Part shown: piece by piece, positions 15,542 to 23,515 of the stretch
Layout: each line of letters opens with the position of its first letter
Numbering within the stretch: position 1 is the stretch's first letter
Source: an uncultured Collinsella sp.
GTDB lineage: Bacteria > Actinomycetota > Coriobacteriia > Coriobacteriales > Coriobacteriaceae
Reading direction: 5' to 3'
NCBI GenBank assembly: GCA_900541725.1
Contig: UQLB01000019.1
Span: 1 to 44,343 of the forward strand
Length of the DNA: 44,343 nucleotides
Translations under genes and position numbers: made by a program
Notes under the pieces: generated by a model
Databases searched by the model: none
Told to the model about the DNA's origin: nothing
The model's input: the letters and a program-made list of their open reading frames with translations, nothing else

Positions 15542-17329
15542 CTACATCAGGCGCAGGCTGACGTCCTTGAGCTGGGCGCCAGAAACGGCACTCGGAGCGC
15601 CCGACATAAGGTCGGAGCCGCTGGCCGTCTTGGGGAACGCCATGACGTCGCGGATGGAGTCGGAACCGGTGAGCAGCATGCACACGCGGTCCAGGCCCAG
15701 AGCAAAACCGCCCATCGGGGGCGCACCAAACTTGAGGGCCTCCATGAGGAAGCCGAACTGAGACTCGGCACGCTCCTCGGTAAAGCCCAGGAGCTTGAGC
15801 ATGGACATCTGCATCTCGGCGTTGTGGATACGCATACCGCCGCCGCCGGCCTCAAAGCCGTCCATGACAAAGTCGTAGGTGCACGAACCGGCTGCCAGGG
15901 GATCGGCCTCGATCTTGGCGATGTCGGTCTCGGTCGGCAGGGTGAACGGCTGGTGCTCGGCTGCATAGGCCTTGCGGTCCTCGTCCCAGTGGAACAGCGG
16001 GAAGTTGACGACCCACAGGAAATCGTGACCCTCGCGCTTGATCTCGAGCGCGTTGGCCATGTGGGAGCGCATGCCGCCCAGGATCTCGTCAGAGAGCAGG
16101 CGCGGACCGGCGGCGAACATCACAAGGTCGCCGGGCTCGACGTCCATGCGCTCACGCAGAGCCGCCATCTCCTCGTCCGAGAAGAACTTGACGATGGGGC
16201 TGTTGATGGAGCCGTCCTCGCGGAAGGCGATCCAGGCCAGGCCCTTGGCGCCAAACGTGGAGGCCACGCCGGCGAGCTTATCGATCTTGGCACGTGCCCA
16301 GGCACCGGCGCCCTTGGCGTTGATGGCCTTGACGACAGAGCCCTCCTCGTTCGCGGCAGTCGCAAAGACCTTGAACTTGGAGTTGGCAAAGATGTCGGTC
16401 AGGTCGACCAGGTGCATGCCATAGCGGGTATCGGGCTTGTCGGAGCCATAGGTGTCCATGGCCTCCCAGTAGTTCATGCGACGCAGCGGCGTGGGCATCT
16501 CGACGCCCATGCGGCCGAAGGCATCGGCCAGGACCTCTTCGAGCGCACTCATAACGTCGTTCTGGTCCACGAAGGACATCTCGATATCGACCTGGGTGAA
16601 CTCGGGCTGACGGTCGGCACGCAGGTCCTCGTCGCGGAAGCACTTGGCGACCTGGTAGTAGCGCTCGACGCCACCGACCATGAGCAACTGCTTCAGGAGC
16701 TGCGGGGACTGCGGCAGGGCGTAGAAGTTACCCGGCTGGATACGGCTGGGAACGATGAAGTCTCGAGCGCCCTCGGGCGTGGACTTAAACAGGGAGGGCG
16801 TCTCGACCTCCATGAACTCACGGTTGTGCAGCGCCTCGCGAATGGCAAAGGTGAAGTCGGAGCGCAGCTTGAGGTTGGCCATCATCTCGGGACGGCGGAG
16901 GTCCAGATAGCGATAGCGCAGGCGGGTGTCCTCGCTGGTCTCGATGCCGTCCTCGATCTGGAACGGCGGGGTGACGGACGTGTTGAGCACCTCGGCGTGG
17001 TCGGTCAGGACCTCGATCTCGCCGGTCGCGAGCTTGGTGTTGGTGGTCTCCTCGCCACGGGCGCGCACGACGCCGTGGATCTTGATGGGCCACTCGGGAC
17101 GCATAGTCTCGGCGATCTTAAAGGCATCGCCGTCGGAGTGCTCGGGGTCGAAGGTGAGCTGCGTGATGCCCTCGCGGTCGCGAAGATCGCAGAAGATAAG
17201 GCCGCCGTGGTCGCGGCGACGGCTCACCCAACCGGTGAGGGTGACCTCTTCGCCCACGTTCTCGCGGCGAAGCTCGCCGCAGGTACGGGTGTGCATGGAA
17301 TGCTCGTCGATGGGACGGGTCTGGCTCAT
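15542..17329 (-). CDS. aspS: Aspartyl-tRNA synthetase
   Basis: A 595-residue class II synthetase that charges tRNA-Asp. It has an N-terminal OB-fold anticodon domain (VTLTGWVSRRRDHGGLIFCDLRDREG), a catalytic core with the bacterial GAD insertion, motif 2 (RCFRDEDLRADRQPEFTQVDIEMSF shortened here as CFRDEDLR...QPEFTQVD) and motif 3 near the end (GFALGLDRVCMLLTG). Length is normal for the bacterial enzyme. The ATG at 17329 has AAAGGAGG upstream. The leader contains a GC-rich hairpin (about 17350-17391), but no T-box-type GGNACC antiterminator word was seen. Whether it also charges tRNA-Asn cannot be told. Confidence 0.96.
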   Translation of the reverse strand: MSQTRPIDEHSMHTRTCGELRRENVGEEVTLTGWVSRRRDHGGLIFCDLRDREGITQLTFDPEHSDGDAFKIAETMRPEWPIKIHGVVRARGEETTNTKLATGEIEVLTDHAEVLNTSVTPPFQIEDGIETSEDTRLRYRYLDLRRPEMMANLKLRSDFTFAIREALHNREFMEVETPSLFKSTPEGARDFIVPSRIQPGNFYALPQSPQLLKQLLMVGGVERYYQVAKCFRDEDLRADRQPEFTQVDIEMSFVDQNDVMSALEEVLADAFGRMGVEMPTPLRRMNYWEAMDTYGSDKPDTRYGMHLVDLTDIFANSKFKVFATAANEEGSVVKAINAKGAGAWARAKIDKLAGVASTFGAKGLAWIAFREDGSINSPIVKFFSDEEMAALRERMDVEPGDLVMFAAGPRLLSDEILGGMRSHMANALEIKREGHDFLWVVNFPLFHWDEDRKAYAAEHQPFTLPTETDIAKIEADPLAAGSCTYDFVMDGFEAGGGGMRIHNAEMQMSMLKLLGFTEERAESQFGFLMEALKFGAPPMGGFALGLDRVCMLLTGSDSIRDVMAFPKTASGSDLMSGAPSAVSGAQLKDVSLRLM

Positions 17330-17349
17330 ACCAGTGATCCTCCTTTATG

Positions 17350-17391
17350 GATCTGTGCCGCCCCGTGTCGTTCCGGGCGGCGTCGTACAGA
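17350..17391 (-). other. GC-rich hairpin in the aspS leader
   Basis: ATCTGT and GCCGCCC at the left pair with GGGCGGC and ACAGAT at the right, with a few unpaired bases between the two helices. It lies just upstream of the aspS ribosome binding site. No T-run follows, so it is not an obvious attenuator. Confidence 0.35.
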
Positions 17392-17585
17392 TTTGCCCAG
17401 CCTGCGTAAACCGCGCAGCCAGACATGGCGTTCTATCTTATCGCACCTGTGTCGATGTGCCGCGGAAAAGTAGCTCCTGCCCAAAGACTTGACGGAGACG
17501 AAACAATTGACGCGGCCTGACCGTCGCCCAGGCGCGCCGCGTGCGACAATGTGCCCCAATACAACTGCACTCGGAAAGGCCCGCC

Positions 17586-18221
17586 ATGACTGCACGCCTC
17601 ATCGTTATGGATATCGACTCCACGCTCATCAACCAGGAAGTCATCGACCTGTTGGGCGAGGAAGCCGGCGTGGGAGAGCAAGTTGCACAGATCACCGAAC
17701 GCGCCATGCGCGGCGAGCTTGACTTTAAGCAGGCGCTCGAGGAGCGCGTGGGGCTGCTTGCCGGCTTGGATGAGAGCGTGTTCGAGCGCACCTTTGAGCG
17801 CGTGACGTTTACTCCCGGCGCGCTGGAGCTTGTGCGCTCGGCGCACAGCAAGGGCTGGAAGGTCGGCGTGGTGAGCGGCGGCTTCCACGAGGTCGCCGAC
17901 AAGATCGTGGCCGCCGCGGGCATCGATTTTTGCCTGGCCAACCGTCTGGAAGTCGTGGACGGCAAGCTCACGGGTAAGCTGGCGGCAGACATTGTGACCA
18001 AGGAATCCAAGCTCATTCAGCTGCTGGATTGGGCGGTTGAGTGCGGTGTCGACATGGCCCACACCGTCGCGATCGGCGACGGCGCCAATGACATCCCCAT
18101 GATTCAGGCCGCGGGCACGGGCATCGCGTTTTGCGCCAAGCCCAAGACGCGCGAAGCCGCCCCGTTTGCCATCGACGAACGCAACCTGACACTCGCCATG
18201 GATATCATCCTGCGCGACTAG
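17586..18221 (+). CDS. serB: Phosphoserine phosphatase (HAD family)
   Basis: A 211-residue HAD hydrolase that removes phosphate from phosphoserine in the last step of serine synthesis. MDIDST at residues 8-13 holds the nucleophile Asp9 and acid Asp11. VVSGGFHEVADKI is motif II, K at about 149 motif III, and GDGANDIPMI motif IV. E. coli SerB is longer because of an N-terminal ACT-like domain, which is absent here. The ATG at 17586 has GGAAAGG upstream. It is divergent from aspS and 114 bp upstream of larB. Confidence 0.9.
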   Translation: MTARLIVMDIDSTLINQEVIDLLGEEAGVGEQVAQITERAMRGELDFKQALEERVGLLAGLDESVFERTFERVTFTPGALELVRSAHSKGWKVGVVSGGFHEVADKIVAAAGIDFCLANRLEVVDGKLTGKLAADIVTKESKLIQLLDWAVECGVDMAHTVAIGDGANDIPMIQAAGTGIAFCAKPKTREAAPFAIDERNLTLAMDIILRD

Positions 18222-18253
18222 TCGATCCTTCTAACAATAGAATCAGTCTGTCC

Positions 18254-18291
18254 TATAGTTTCCGAACAATTTTGTCTTAGTGTTCGGAAAC
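18254..18291 (+). promoter_or_regulatory. Putative larB promoter with perfect dyad
   Basis: GTTTCCGAACA (18258-18268) and TGTTCGGAAAC (18281-18291) form a perfect 11-bp inverted repeat with a 12-bp spacer. TATAGT (18254-18259) overlapping the left arm could be a -10 box, so bound protein would block transcription of larB-larC-tetR. The TetR-family protein encoded downstream is one candidate binder. The layout alone does not prove it. Confidence 0.5.
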
Positions 18292-18335
18292 ATACCCTTT
18301 GAGTGCTAGACTTTGCGCCGTCGAAGGGAACATAT

Positions 18336-19118
18336 ATGGATAAGCGAGATCTAGAGCAGCTGCTGAGCGATGTTGCCGGCGGATCAGTCACCCCCGCCGA
18401 CGCCCTTACGCGCATCCAGACGGCTCCGACTGCCGATTTGGGCTTTGCGCAGCTCGATCTTTCGCGCGGAGTGCGCCAGGGAGCCGGCGAGGTTGTCTAC
18501 GGTGCCGGTAAAACCGCCGAGCAAATTGCCGCCATTATCGAGGCGCTGCGCGATGCCGGCCAGGAGCGCATCCTAGTCACACGCTTGGATGCCGAAAAAG
18601 CCGCGCGCACCGCTGAGCTTCTTGGCAACGACATCGACCTGGGATATGTCCCGGACGCCCAGCTCGCCCTGGTGGGTGGCAAGCCCTCCCCTACCGGCAA
18701 CGGACGCATCGTCGTCGCCTGCGCCGGCACGAGCGACCTGCCCGTCGCCGAAGAGGCGGCGCTGACGGCCGAGTTCTACGGCAACGAGGTCGATCGCCTC
18801 TACGACGTGGGTGTCGCCGGCCTGCACCGCCTGCTCGCTCATGCCGAGGAACTTGCCCAGGCGCAGGTGGTCATCGCCATCGCCGGCATGGAAGGCGCCC
18901 TGGCGAGCGTCATCGGAGGCCTTGTGAGCTGTCCGGTCATCGCCGTCCCCACCAGCGTGGGCTATGGCGCGAACTTTGGCGGCGTGGCCGCGCTGCTCGC
19001 CATGCTCAACTCCTGCGCCAGCGGCGTTTCGGTCGTCAACATCGACAACGGCTTCGGCGCCGCCTACCAGGCAAGTCTTATCAATCATCTGAGCGCCGGC
19101 ACACCCTGCGCCCGCTAA
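18336..19118 (+). CDS. larB: Nickel pincer cofactor biosynthesis protein LarB
   Basis: A 260-residue protein of the LarB family. LarB carboxylates and hydrolyses nicotinic acid adenine dinucleotide, the first step toward the nickel pincer cofactor of lactate racemase. The C-terminal part resembles PurE: VVACAGTSDLPVAEEAALTA, LYDVGVAGLHRLL, VVIAIAGMEGALASVIGGLV and VPTSVGYGANFGGVAALL. The ATG at 18336 is chosen because GAAGGGA precedes it; an earlier in-frame start at 18303 lies between it and the dyad. larC follows 10 bp downstream, and larA is encoded convergently about 2.6 kb away. Confidence 0.93.
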   Translation: MDKRDLEQLLSDVAGGSVTPADALTRIQTAPTADLGFAQLDLSRGVRQGAGEVVYGAGKTAEQIAAIIEALRDAGQERILVTRLDAEKAARTAELLGNDIDLGYVPDAQLALVGGKPSPTGNGRIVVACAGTSDLPVAEEAALTAEFYGNEVDRLYDVGVAGLHRLLAHAEELAQAQVVIAIAGMEGALASVIGGLVSCPVIAVPTSVGYGANFGGVAALLAMLNSCASGVSVVNIDNGFGAAYQASLINHLSAGTPCAR

Positions 19119-19128
19119 GGAGCATTCC

Positions 19129-20046
19129 ATGTCCAACCATCAGCATACGCTTATCATCGACGGCACCTCGGGCATCAGTGGCGACATGACCGTCGCGGCC
19201 CTGCTCGACCTGGGCGCCAACGAGGAGCATCTGCGTGAGCAGCTCGCCACGCTTCCGGTCGGCGGCTTTTCGATCGCCGTTACACGCGTAAACAAGCATG
19301 GCATCGACGCCTGCGACTTTGACGTTCAGCTGGCAGAGGAGCTCGAGAACCACGATCACGATATGGCCTGGCTCTACGGCAACGAAGCAGCTGGCGAGCA
19401 CACGCACGAGCATGAGCACCACCATCATGATCATGGCGAGCACGAACACGGGCACTGCCACGAGCATGACCATGAGGCCCACGGTCATGACCACGAGGAC
19501 CATCATCACGCCCACCACCATCACCACCGTTCTTTGGCGGACGTCACCGCCATCATCGACGGCTCGCAGCTAAGCGATGGCGCCAAGCGTCGCGCCCTCG
19601 CCATCTTTACCGTACTCGCTGCTGCCGAGGCCAAGGCTCACGGCAAAACGCCCGACACCGTCCTGTTTCACGAGGTGGGCGCCGTCGACTCCATCGTCGA
19701 CGTCTGTTCTGTCGCCATCTGCCTCGACGACCTGGGTATTGAGGATATCGTGGTCGAGTCGCTCTCCGAGGGCCACGGAACCATCCGCTGCGCCCACGGC
19801 CTCATGCCCATTCCCGTCCCCGCTGTTGTCAACCTGTGCCAGGCAGGCAATATCGCCCTCACGCCTGCACCTGTCGCCGGCGAGCTCGTGACGCCCACGG
19901 GCGCCGCCATCGTCACCGCGCTGCGCACGTCCGACCAACTGCCCCCACGCTACCGCATCGAAGCCGTCGGCTACGGCGCCGGCAAACGCCCCTACGAGGG
20001 TTGCTCCGGCACGCTCCGCTGTCTGCTCGTTCACGCGGACGCATAG
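19129..20046 (+). CDS. larC: LarC N-terminal half (LarC1-like nickel insertion protein), C-terminal half missing
   Basis: A 305-residue protein matching the N-terminal part of LarC, the nickel insertase that completes the lactate racemase cofactor: LIIDGTSGISGDMTVAALLDLG at the start, FHEVGAVDSIVDVCSV at about 182, TPTGAAIVTAL at about 253. Between about residues 73 and 138 lies a very His-rich stretch with tens of His, a likely nickel store. The protein stops right after GYGAGKRPYEGCSGTLRCLL, where full-length LarC (about 400 residues) continues into the CTP-binding C-terminal domain. No such domain appears in the other frames downstream: tetR begins 2 bp after the stop. Known family members can split LarC into C1 and C2 by frameshifting, but here C2 is absent from the window. 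Confidence 0.88.
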   Translation: MSNHQHTLIIDGTSGISGDMTVAALLDLGANEEHLREQLATLPVGGFSIAVTRVNKHGIDACDFDVQLAEELENHDHDMAWLYGNEAAGEHTHEHEHHHHDHGEHEHGHCHEHDHEAHGHDHEDHHHAHHHHHRSLADVTAIIDGSQLSDGAKRRALAIFTVLAAAEAKAHGKTPDTVLFHEVGAVDSIVDVCSVAICLDDLGIEDIVVESLSEGHGTIRCAHGLMPIPVPAVVNLCQAGNIALTPAPVAGELVTPTGAAIVTALRTSDQLPPRYRIEAVGYGAGKRPYEGCSGTLRCLLVHADA

Positions 20047-20048
20047 CC

Positions 20049-20588
20049 ATGGATGCCCGCAAGGAAAAAAGCCGCGCCGCCATCGTCGCAGCATTCTCCG
20101 AGCTCCTGCGCGAGGAAGACTACAGCAAGATCACCGTCGGCGACATCATTGCTCGCGCCCACGTAGGTCGCGCGACGTTCTACGGCCTCTTCAAGAGCAA
20201 AGATGACCTGCTCGCCAAGCTCGTGAGCGACATCTGCACCCACGCTCTCGACGACGATGGCACACCACTCGACGACCCACTCGTGCAGGTCGAGCATATC
20301 CTCAACAACCTCTGGGAGCGCCGCCAGGGCGTCCGAGCCCTCGTAGCCGGCGCCGGCTCACGCGTCTTCGCCGACAGCCTACGCAAGACCATCATGTCAC
20401 GAGCAGCCGAAACCGTCCCCACCGACCCAAACGGCCCCGCCGCCACCATGGACCGCAGCTTCCTACTACACCACATAGCCTCAAGCTTCGTAGGAATGGT
20501 CCAATGGTGGGCCTGGCACAACTTCCAAGCAGATAAGGCCGATGTGGCAAAAGATTACCTATCAGCCATAAAACCCCTCTTCAACTAA
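20049..20588 (+). CDS. TetR/AcrR-family regulator
   Basis: A 179-residue regulator. Residues 10-55 (AAFSELLREEDYSKITVGDIIARAHVGRATFYGLF) are a TetR helix-turn-helix; the rest is a helical ligand and dimer domain. It starts two bases after the larC stop, so it is probably translated from the larBC mRNA. That makes it a candidate regulator of the lar genes, perhaps through the dyad before larB. The L. plantarum lar operon uses a Crp/Fnr-type regulator instead, so the pairing is inference. Confidence 0.85.
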   Translation: MDARKEKSRAAIVAAFSELLREEDYSKITVGDIIARAHVGRATFYGLFKSKDDLLAKLVSDICTHALDDDGTPLDDPLVQVEHILNNLWERRQGVRALVAGAGSRVFADSLRKTIMSRAAETVPTDPNGPAATMDRSFLLHHIASSFVGMVQWWAWHNFQADKADVAKDYLSAIKPLFN

Positions 20589-20747
20589 GTAAGTAAGCCT
20601 CTCATCCCAAAGCACCGCCCCACCCCAAGGCGCCACGCATCCCAAAGTGTCACTCGCACCTCAAAGCGCCTAACAACAAAGTGCCCACCACATCCAAATT
20701 CAGATATATATGTTGGTTGCTTGTTCGAACGCAACTGGATTCCCGCA

Positions 20748-20874
20748 GGGTCCGGCATAGGTTAACTTTCCGCCGCACTCCGCAGGACGCAAGAAGCTCC
20801 CGCCGCACGAAGTGCGCAGCGGGAGCTTCTTGCATGTCCGAGGACGCGGCGGAAAGTTAACCTATGCCGGACCC
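20748..20874. repeat. 127-nt hairpin element, copy 1
   Basis: The outer arms 20748-20776 and 20846-20874 are 29 bp and perfectly complementary. An inner stem, GCAAGAAG...CTTCTTGC extended by CTCCCG/CGGGAG, closes on GCACGAAGTGC. An element of identical length and core lies at 28693-28819 in the same orientation, with different but still self-complementary arms. It sits between the convergent tetR and aquaglyceroporin genes. No T-run follows either arm, so it is not a plain intrinsic terminator. Confidence 0.85.
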
Positions 20875-20898
20875 GGGCGTTATATCAATTGTCTTGGA

Positions 20899-21630
20899 CT
20901 AGAACATGCCCAAGAAACCGTGCACAAACAGCGCGGCCAGAGCGGCACCGACAAACGGTGCGATGCCAGGAACGAGCAGGCCGTACTTCCAGTTGTTGTC
21001 AGCCTTGTGCTTAATCGGCAGCACCTGATAGGCCATGCGAGGACCAAGGTCACGAGCCTGGTTCATGGCAAAGCCGGTGATGCCGCCCATGCCCATGCCA
21101 ACAGCCCAAACGATCAGACCGACGCAGATAGCGAGCATCAGAACGTTCTCGCCGGCGCGGTTAGCGGCAGCAAGGATGGCGCTGATGAACACGAAGGTGC
21201 AGATAGCCTCGCAGAAGAAGTTGCGGGCATAGTTCGTACCCTCGGTGGTGGGGTTGGTCGAGAAGATATTGCGCTGGGCAATGGGATCGACGACACCATC
21301 GGAAGCCTTGAACTCATCGGCATACATAAGCCAAGCGATTACGGCACCCGCAAAGCCGCCGAGCATATCGGCAATCATGAAGGGAATGCAGCTGCTCCAC
21401 GGCACCAGGCCTACGATGCACTGGGCAAGCACCATAGCCGGGTTCATGCACACGGCGCCGCCAAAGACAAACAGGCAGACCGAGATGCCAAAAGACCAAG
21501 TGGTGATGGCAAACATGTGGCCGGAGCCCTGATACTTGGTGCCCTTAAGCACGGTATCGCAGTGCACGCCCACGCCAAAGATGATCATGAGGGCCGTTGC
21601 GCCGAATTCACAGAGGAGTTTGGTAAGCAT
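20899..21630 (-). CDS. Aquaglyceroporin, LarD-like lactate/glycerol channel
   Basis: A 243-residue MIP-family channel with six hydrophobic segments. The first signature loop is CMNPAMVLAQ (NPA kept); the second is GFAMNQARDLGPR, with Gln replacing the Pro of NPA. It lies 49 bp downstream of larA in the same direction, so the two are probably cotranscribed. In Lactiplantibacillus plantarum the lar operon also carries an aquaglyceroporin (LarD) that passes lactic acid, which suggests lactate as cargo here. The usual alternative is GlpF-type glycerol uptake, but no glycerol kinase gene is nearby. Confidence 0.88.
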   Translation of the reverse strand: MLTKLLCEFGATALMIIFGVGVHCDTVLKGTKYQGSGHMFAITTWSFGISVCLFVFGGAVCMNPAMVLAQCIVGLVPWSSCIPFMIADMLGGFAGAVIAWLMYADEFKASDGVVDPIAQRNIFSTNPTTEGTNYARNFFCEAICTFVFISAILAAANRAGENVLMLAICVGLIVWAVGMGMGGITGFAMNQARDLGPRMAYQVLPIKHKADNNWKYGLLVPGIAPFVGAALAALFVHGFLGMF

Positions 21631-21679
21631 AAAACCTTATCTTTCTTGTCGGTTATAAACGATTCGTTTAGGCCGCGCG

Positions 21680-22957
21680 CTAGTGCTGTGCGACGACAAC
21701 GCCCAGGCCATCGGGAATGACGGCAACCTTGGCATCGGCACCCTTCATCTCAAAGGCGAGCTTGAGCGCCTCCTCGAGGGTGTTGACCGGCGTCATGTGC
21801 ATATCCTTGATCATCTGGTGATCGCACAGGTCGGTGACCATGATCACAGGGTGATGCGCCAGGATGCGGGCAAAGATCTGACTCGTCCACTGGTCGGGCA
21901 GGGTCTCGTCCTTGGGACGGTCGATGCAGGCGCGCTCAAACTCTGCCGGATCGTTGTCGGCGATGTTGTGATAGAAGCCCTCGCCACCGTGACCGTCGGC
22001 GCAACCGGCGACGTCGATGATCACGCCGCCCTCGGGAAGTGTGGCCTCGGCAGCGCACATGCCCTTCACGGCCTGGTAGATGTTCTGGTCGAGCGGGTAG
22101 CCGCCGTTGGTGGTGATGGCAATCTCGCACTCGACGGGCTCAACGCCGGCAAGGCTCTTCACGAACTCGCAGCCGGCCTCGTGCGCCTTGTGGATGTCGC
22201 CGGCAAAGGAGCCGATGACCTCGTGCTTGCCGTTGAGCACCACGTTAAGCACAAAGGCAAGGTGAGCCATCTCGGCAGCGGCAAACATATCCTCGTTCAC
22301 GTGGTTGTGGCACAGGTTGCCGGCACGCGAATGGGAATCGTTCACAAACTGACCGTTGTGGTTGTACATGATGGTCTTGTAGCTGGCAATGCCGGGCAGC
22401 ACGGACTTGCGGCTGCCAGAGAAACCGGCAAAGAAGTGCGGCTCAATAAAGCCCTCGGCAAGCAGCAGATCGCAATCGGCGGCAATCTTGTTGATGATGC
22501 ACTCGCCGCCAGAAGGCAGGGTGCCGGTCTTTTTCATCATGCTGTCGTCAGTCGCGACGTGCATAACGATTTCCTCGTTGGCAACGATCTCCTCGCCGTA
22601 CTTGTTGACGAGCTCCTCGTGCGTCGACGGACGATGCATACCCGTAGCAACCAGAATGCGAACGCGTGCCTCAGGTGCAGCGGAGTGGATGTGATGCAGC
22701 AGAATAGGCATCGTCACACGCGAGGGAACGGGGCGCGTATGGTCGGAGCTAATGATGACGATATCCTTCTTGCCAGCACAAAGCTCCTCGAGCGAAGGCG
22801 AGCCATAAGGGTTGGCAAGCGACTCCTCTACCAGCTCTTCCTGCGATTTTGTAGTCTTAAACTCGTTTTGATGACCTTCCATCACACCCGCGAAGTTCTT
22901 ATCCTCGAGCTCTAGATGCAACGTCTTATGGTCAAACGGTAGTTCATATTCAAACAA
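21680..22957 (-). CDS. larA: Nickel-dependent lactate racemase
   Basis: A 425-residue enzyme that interconverts D- and L-lactate using a nickel pincer cofactor bound to a lysine. IIISSDHTRPVP, GMHRPSTHEELVNKYGEEI, EPHFFAGFSGSRKSVLPGI and STNGGYPLDQNIYQAVKGM-type segments are strongly LarA-like. With the start used here, His108, His174, Lys184 and His200 fall at the positions known to be functional in the L. plantarum enzyme (Lys184 holds the cofactor). That supports a TTG start at 22957, preceded by GGAAGAGGG, although the open frame runs 180 bp further upstream. The larB and larC genes face it from the other side of the hairpin; larE is not in the window. Confidence 0.93.
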   Translation of the reverse strand: MFEYELPFDHKTLHLELEDKNFAGVMEGHQNEFKTTKSQEELVEESLANPYGSPSLEELCAGKKDIVIISSDHTRPVPSRVTMPILLHHIHSAAPEARVRILVATGMHRPSTHEELVNKYGEEIVANEEIVMHVATDDSMMKKTGTLPSGGECIINKIAADCDLLLAEGFIEPHFFAGFSGSRKSVLPGIASYKTIMYNHNGQFVNDSHSRAGNLCHNHVNEDMFAAAEMAHLAFVLNVVLNGKHEVIGSFAGDIHKAHEAGCEFVKSLAGVEPVECEIAITTNGGYPLDQNIYQAVKGMCAAEATLPEGGVIIDVAGCADGHGGEGFYHNIADNDPAEFERACIDRPKDETLPDQWTSQIFARILAHHPVIMVTDLCDHQMIKDMHMTPVNTLEEALKLAFEMKGADAKVAVIPDGLGVVVAQH

Positions 22958-23107
22958 TGACGAGCGCCCTCTTCCTTTCAACTGACACACTAGATAAACC
23001 GTTGGAAGGATACGCCGCTCACCGAAAAACACCACCGTCCACCGAGTCGTTAACACAACGTTCATATTTGACGCTACAAAAAGACGGCCGCCACCCCAAA
23101 GGGAACT

Positions 23108-23266
23108 GGAGTCGCTCATAAAGCCGAGTGCGCGCACGCGCGCACGTTCGAGGCCAGGGGGCGGGCGACGCTAGGGATATTCGAGTACATCGAATGCTTC
23201 TACAGCAGGGTCCGCATGGCTCGCCGGGCCGTAATCCTCCGCCATCCTCCTGCGGGTTTCGGTTAG
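23108..23266 (+). pseudogene. Decayed C-terminal end of an IS3-family transposase
   Basis: In one plus-strand frame the sequence reads KAECAHARTFEARGRA, then IFEYIECFYSRVRM, and ends with PPAGFG and a stop at 23264-23266. This is the usual end of IS3-family OrfB (KxE...F.....A...IFEYIE.FYNR.R). The conserved His-Ser after the Arg is altered and nothing upstream continues the protein, so only the last ~45 residues remain. It marks an old insertion between the lar genes and the Bce-type module. Confidence 0.7.
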
Positions 23267-23270
23267 GCCG

Positions 23271-23302
23271 CTCGCCTGCTCTTTCGTAAGGAAGCAGGCG
23301 AG
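23271..23302. repeat. Hairpin next to the transposase remnant
   Basis: CTCGCCTGCT (23271-23280) and AGCAGGCGAG (23293-23302) are a perfect 10-bp inverted repeat with a 12-bp loop, five bases after the transposase stop. It may be a terminator or end structure of the lost IS. Confidence 0.45.
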
Positions 23303-23363
23303 GACGGTACTTGCTCAGATCAGGAAATCTTCTTTGTTTTCAATCAGAGAGTTCACAGATTGC

Positions 23364-23396
23364 AAAGGGGGATGCCGTGCGCAGACATCCCCTTTT
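23364..23396 (-). terminator. Possible terminator of the Bce-type operon
   Basis: AAAGGGGGATG and CATCCCCTTTT can pair, with one bulged base and an 11-nt loop. The lipoprotein gene ends about 120 bp upstream on the minus strand. The T-run is short (TTT), and the plus strand reads TTTT, so it may work in either direction. The rest of 23303-23515 shows nothing clear. Confidence 0.4.
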
Positions 23397-23515
23397 CCAA
23401 GCAAAGCGATATTCGTATACCGAATCGCATATACCGGTAATTGTCATATTGGCTCCCCGCTCTGATTGCCTCGATTCACTTGTGAGCGCAATCGTTTCGT
23501 CGGAGCAGATCCATC

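Noticed and set aside
17330..17540. T-box riboswitch before aspS
   Set aside because: There is a leader hairpin, but no GGNACC-type antiterminator word or terminator after it.
19990..20200. LarC2 domain in a shifted frame, as in frameshifted larC genes
   Set aside because: No LarC2-like sequence is visible in the other two frames; the TetR helix-turn-helix begins at once.
20748..20874. Simple bidirectional terminator between convergent genes
   Set aside because: Neither strand has a T-run after the stem, and the second copy is not between convergent genes.
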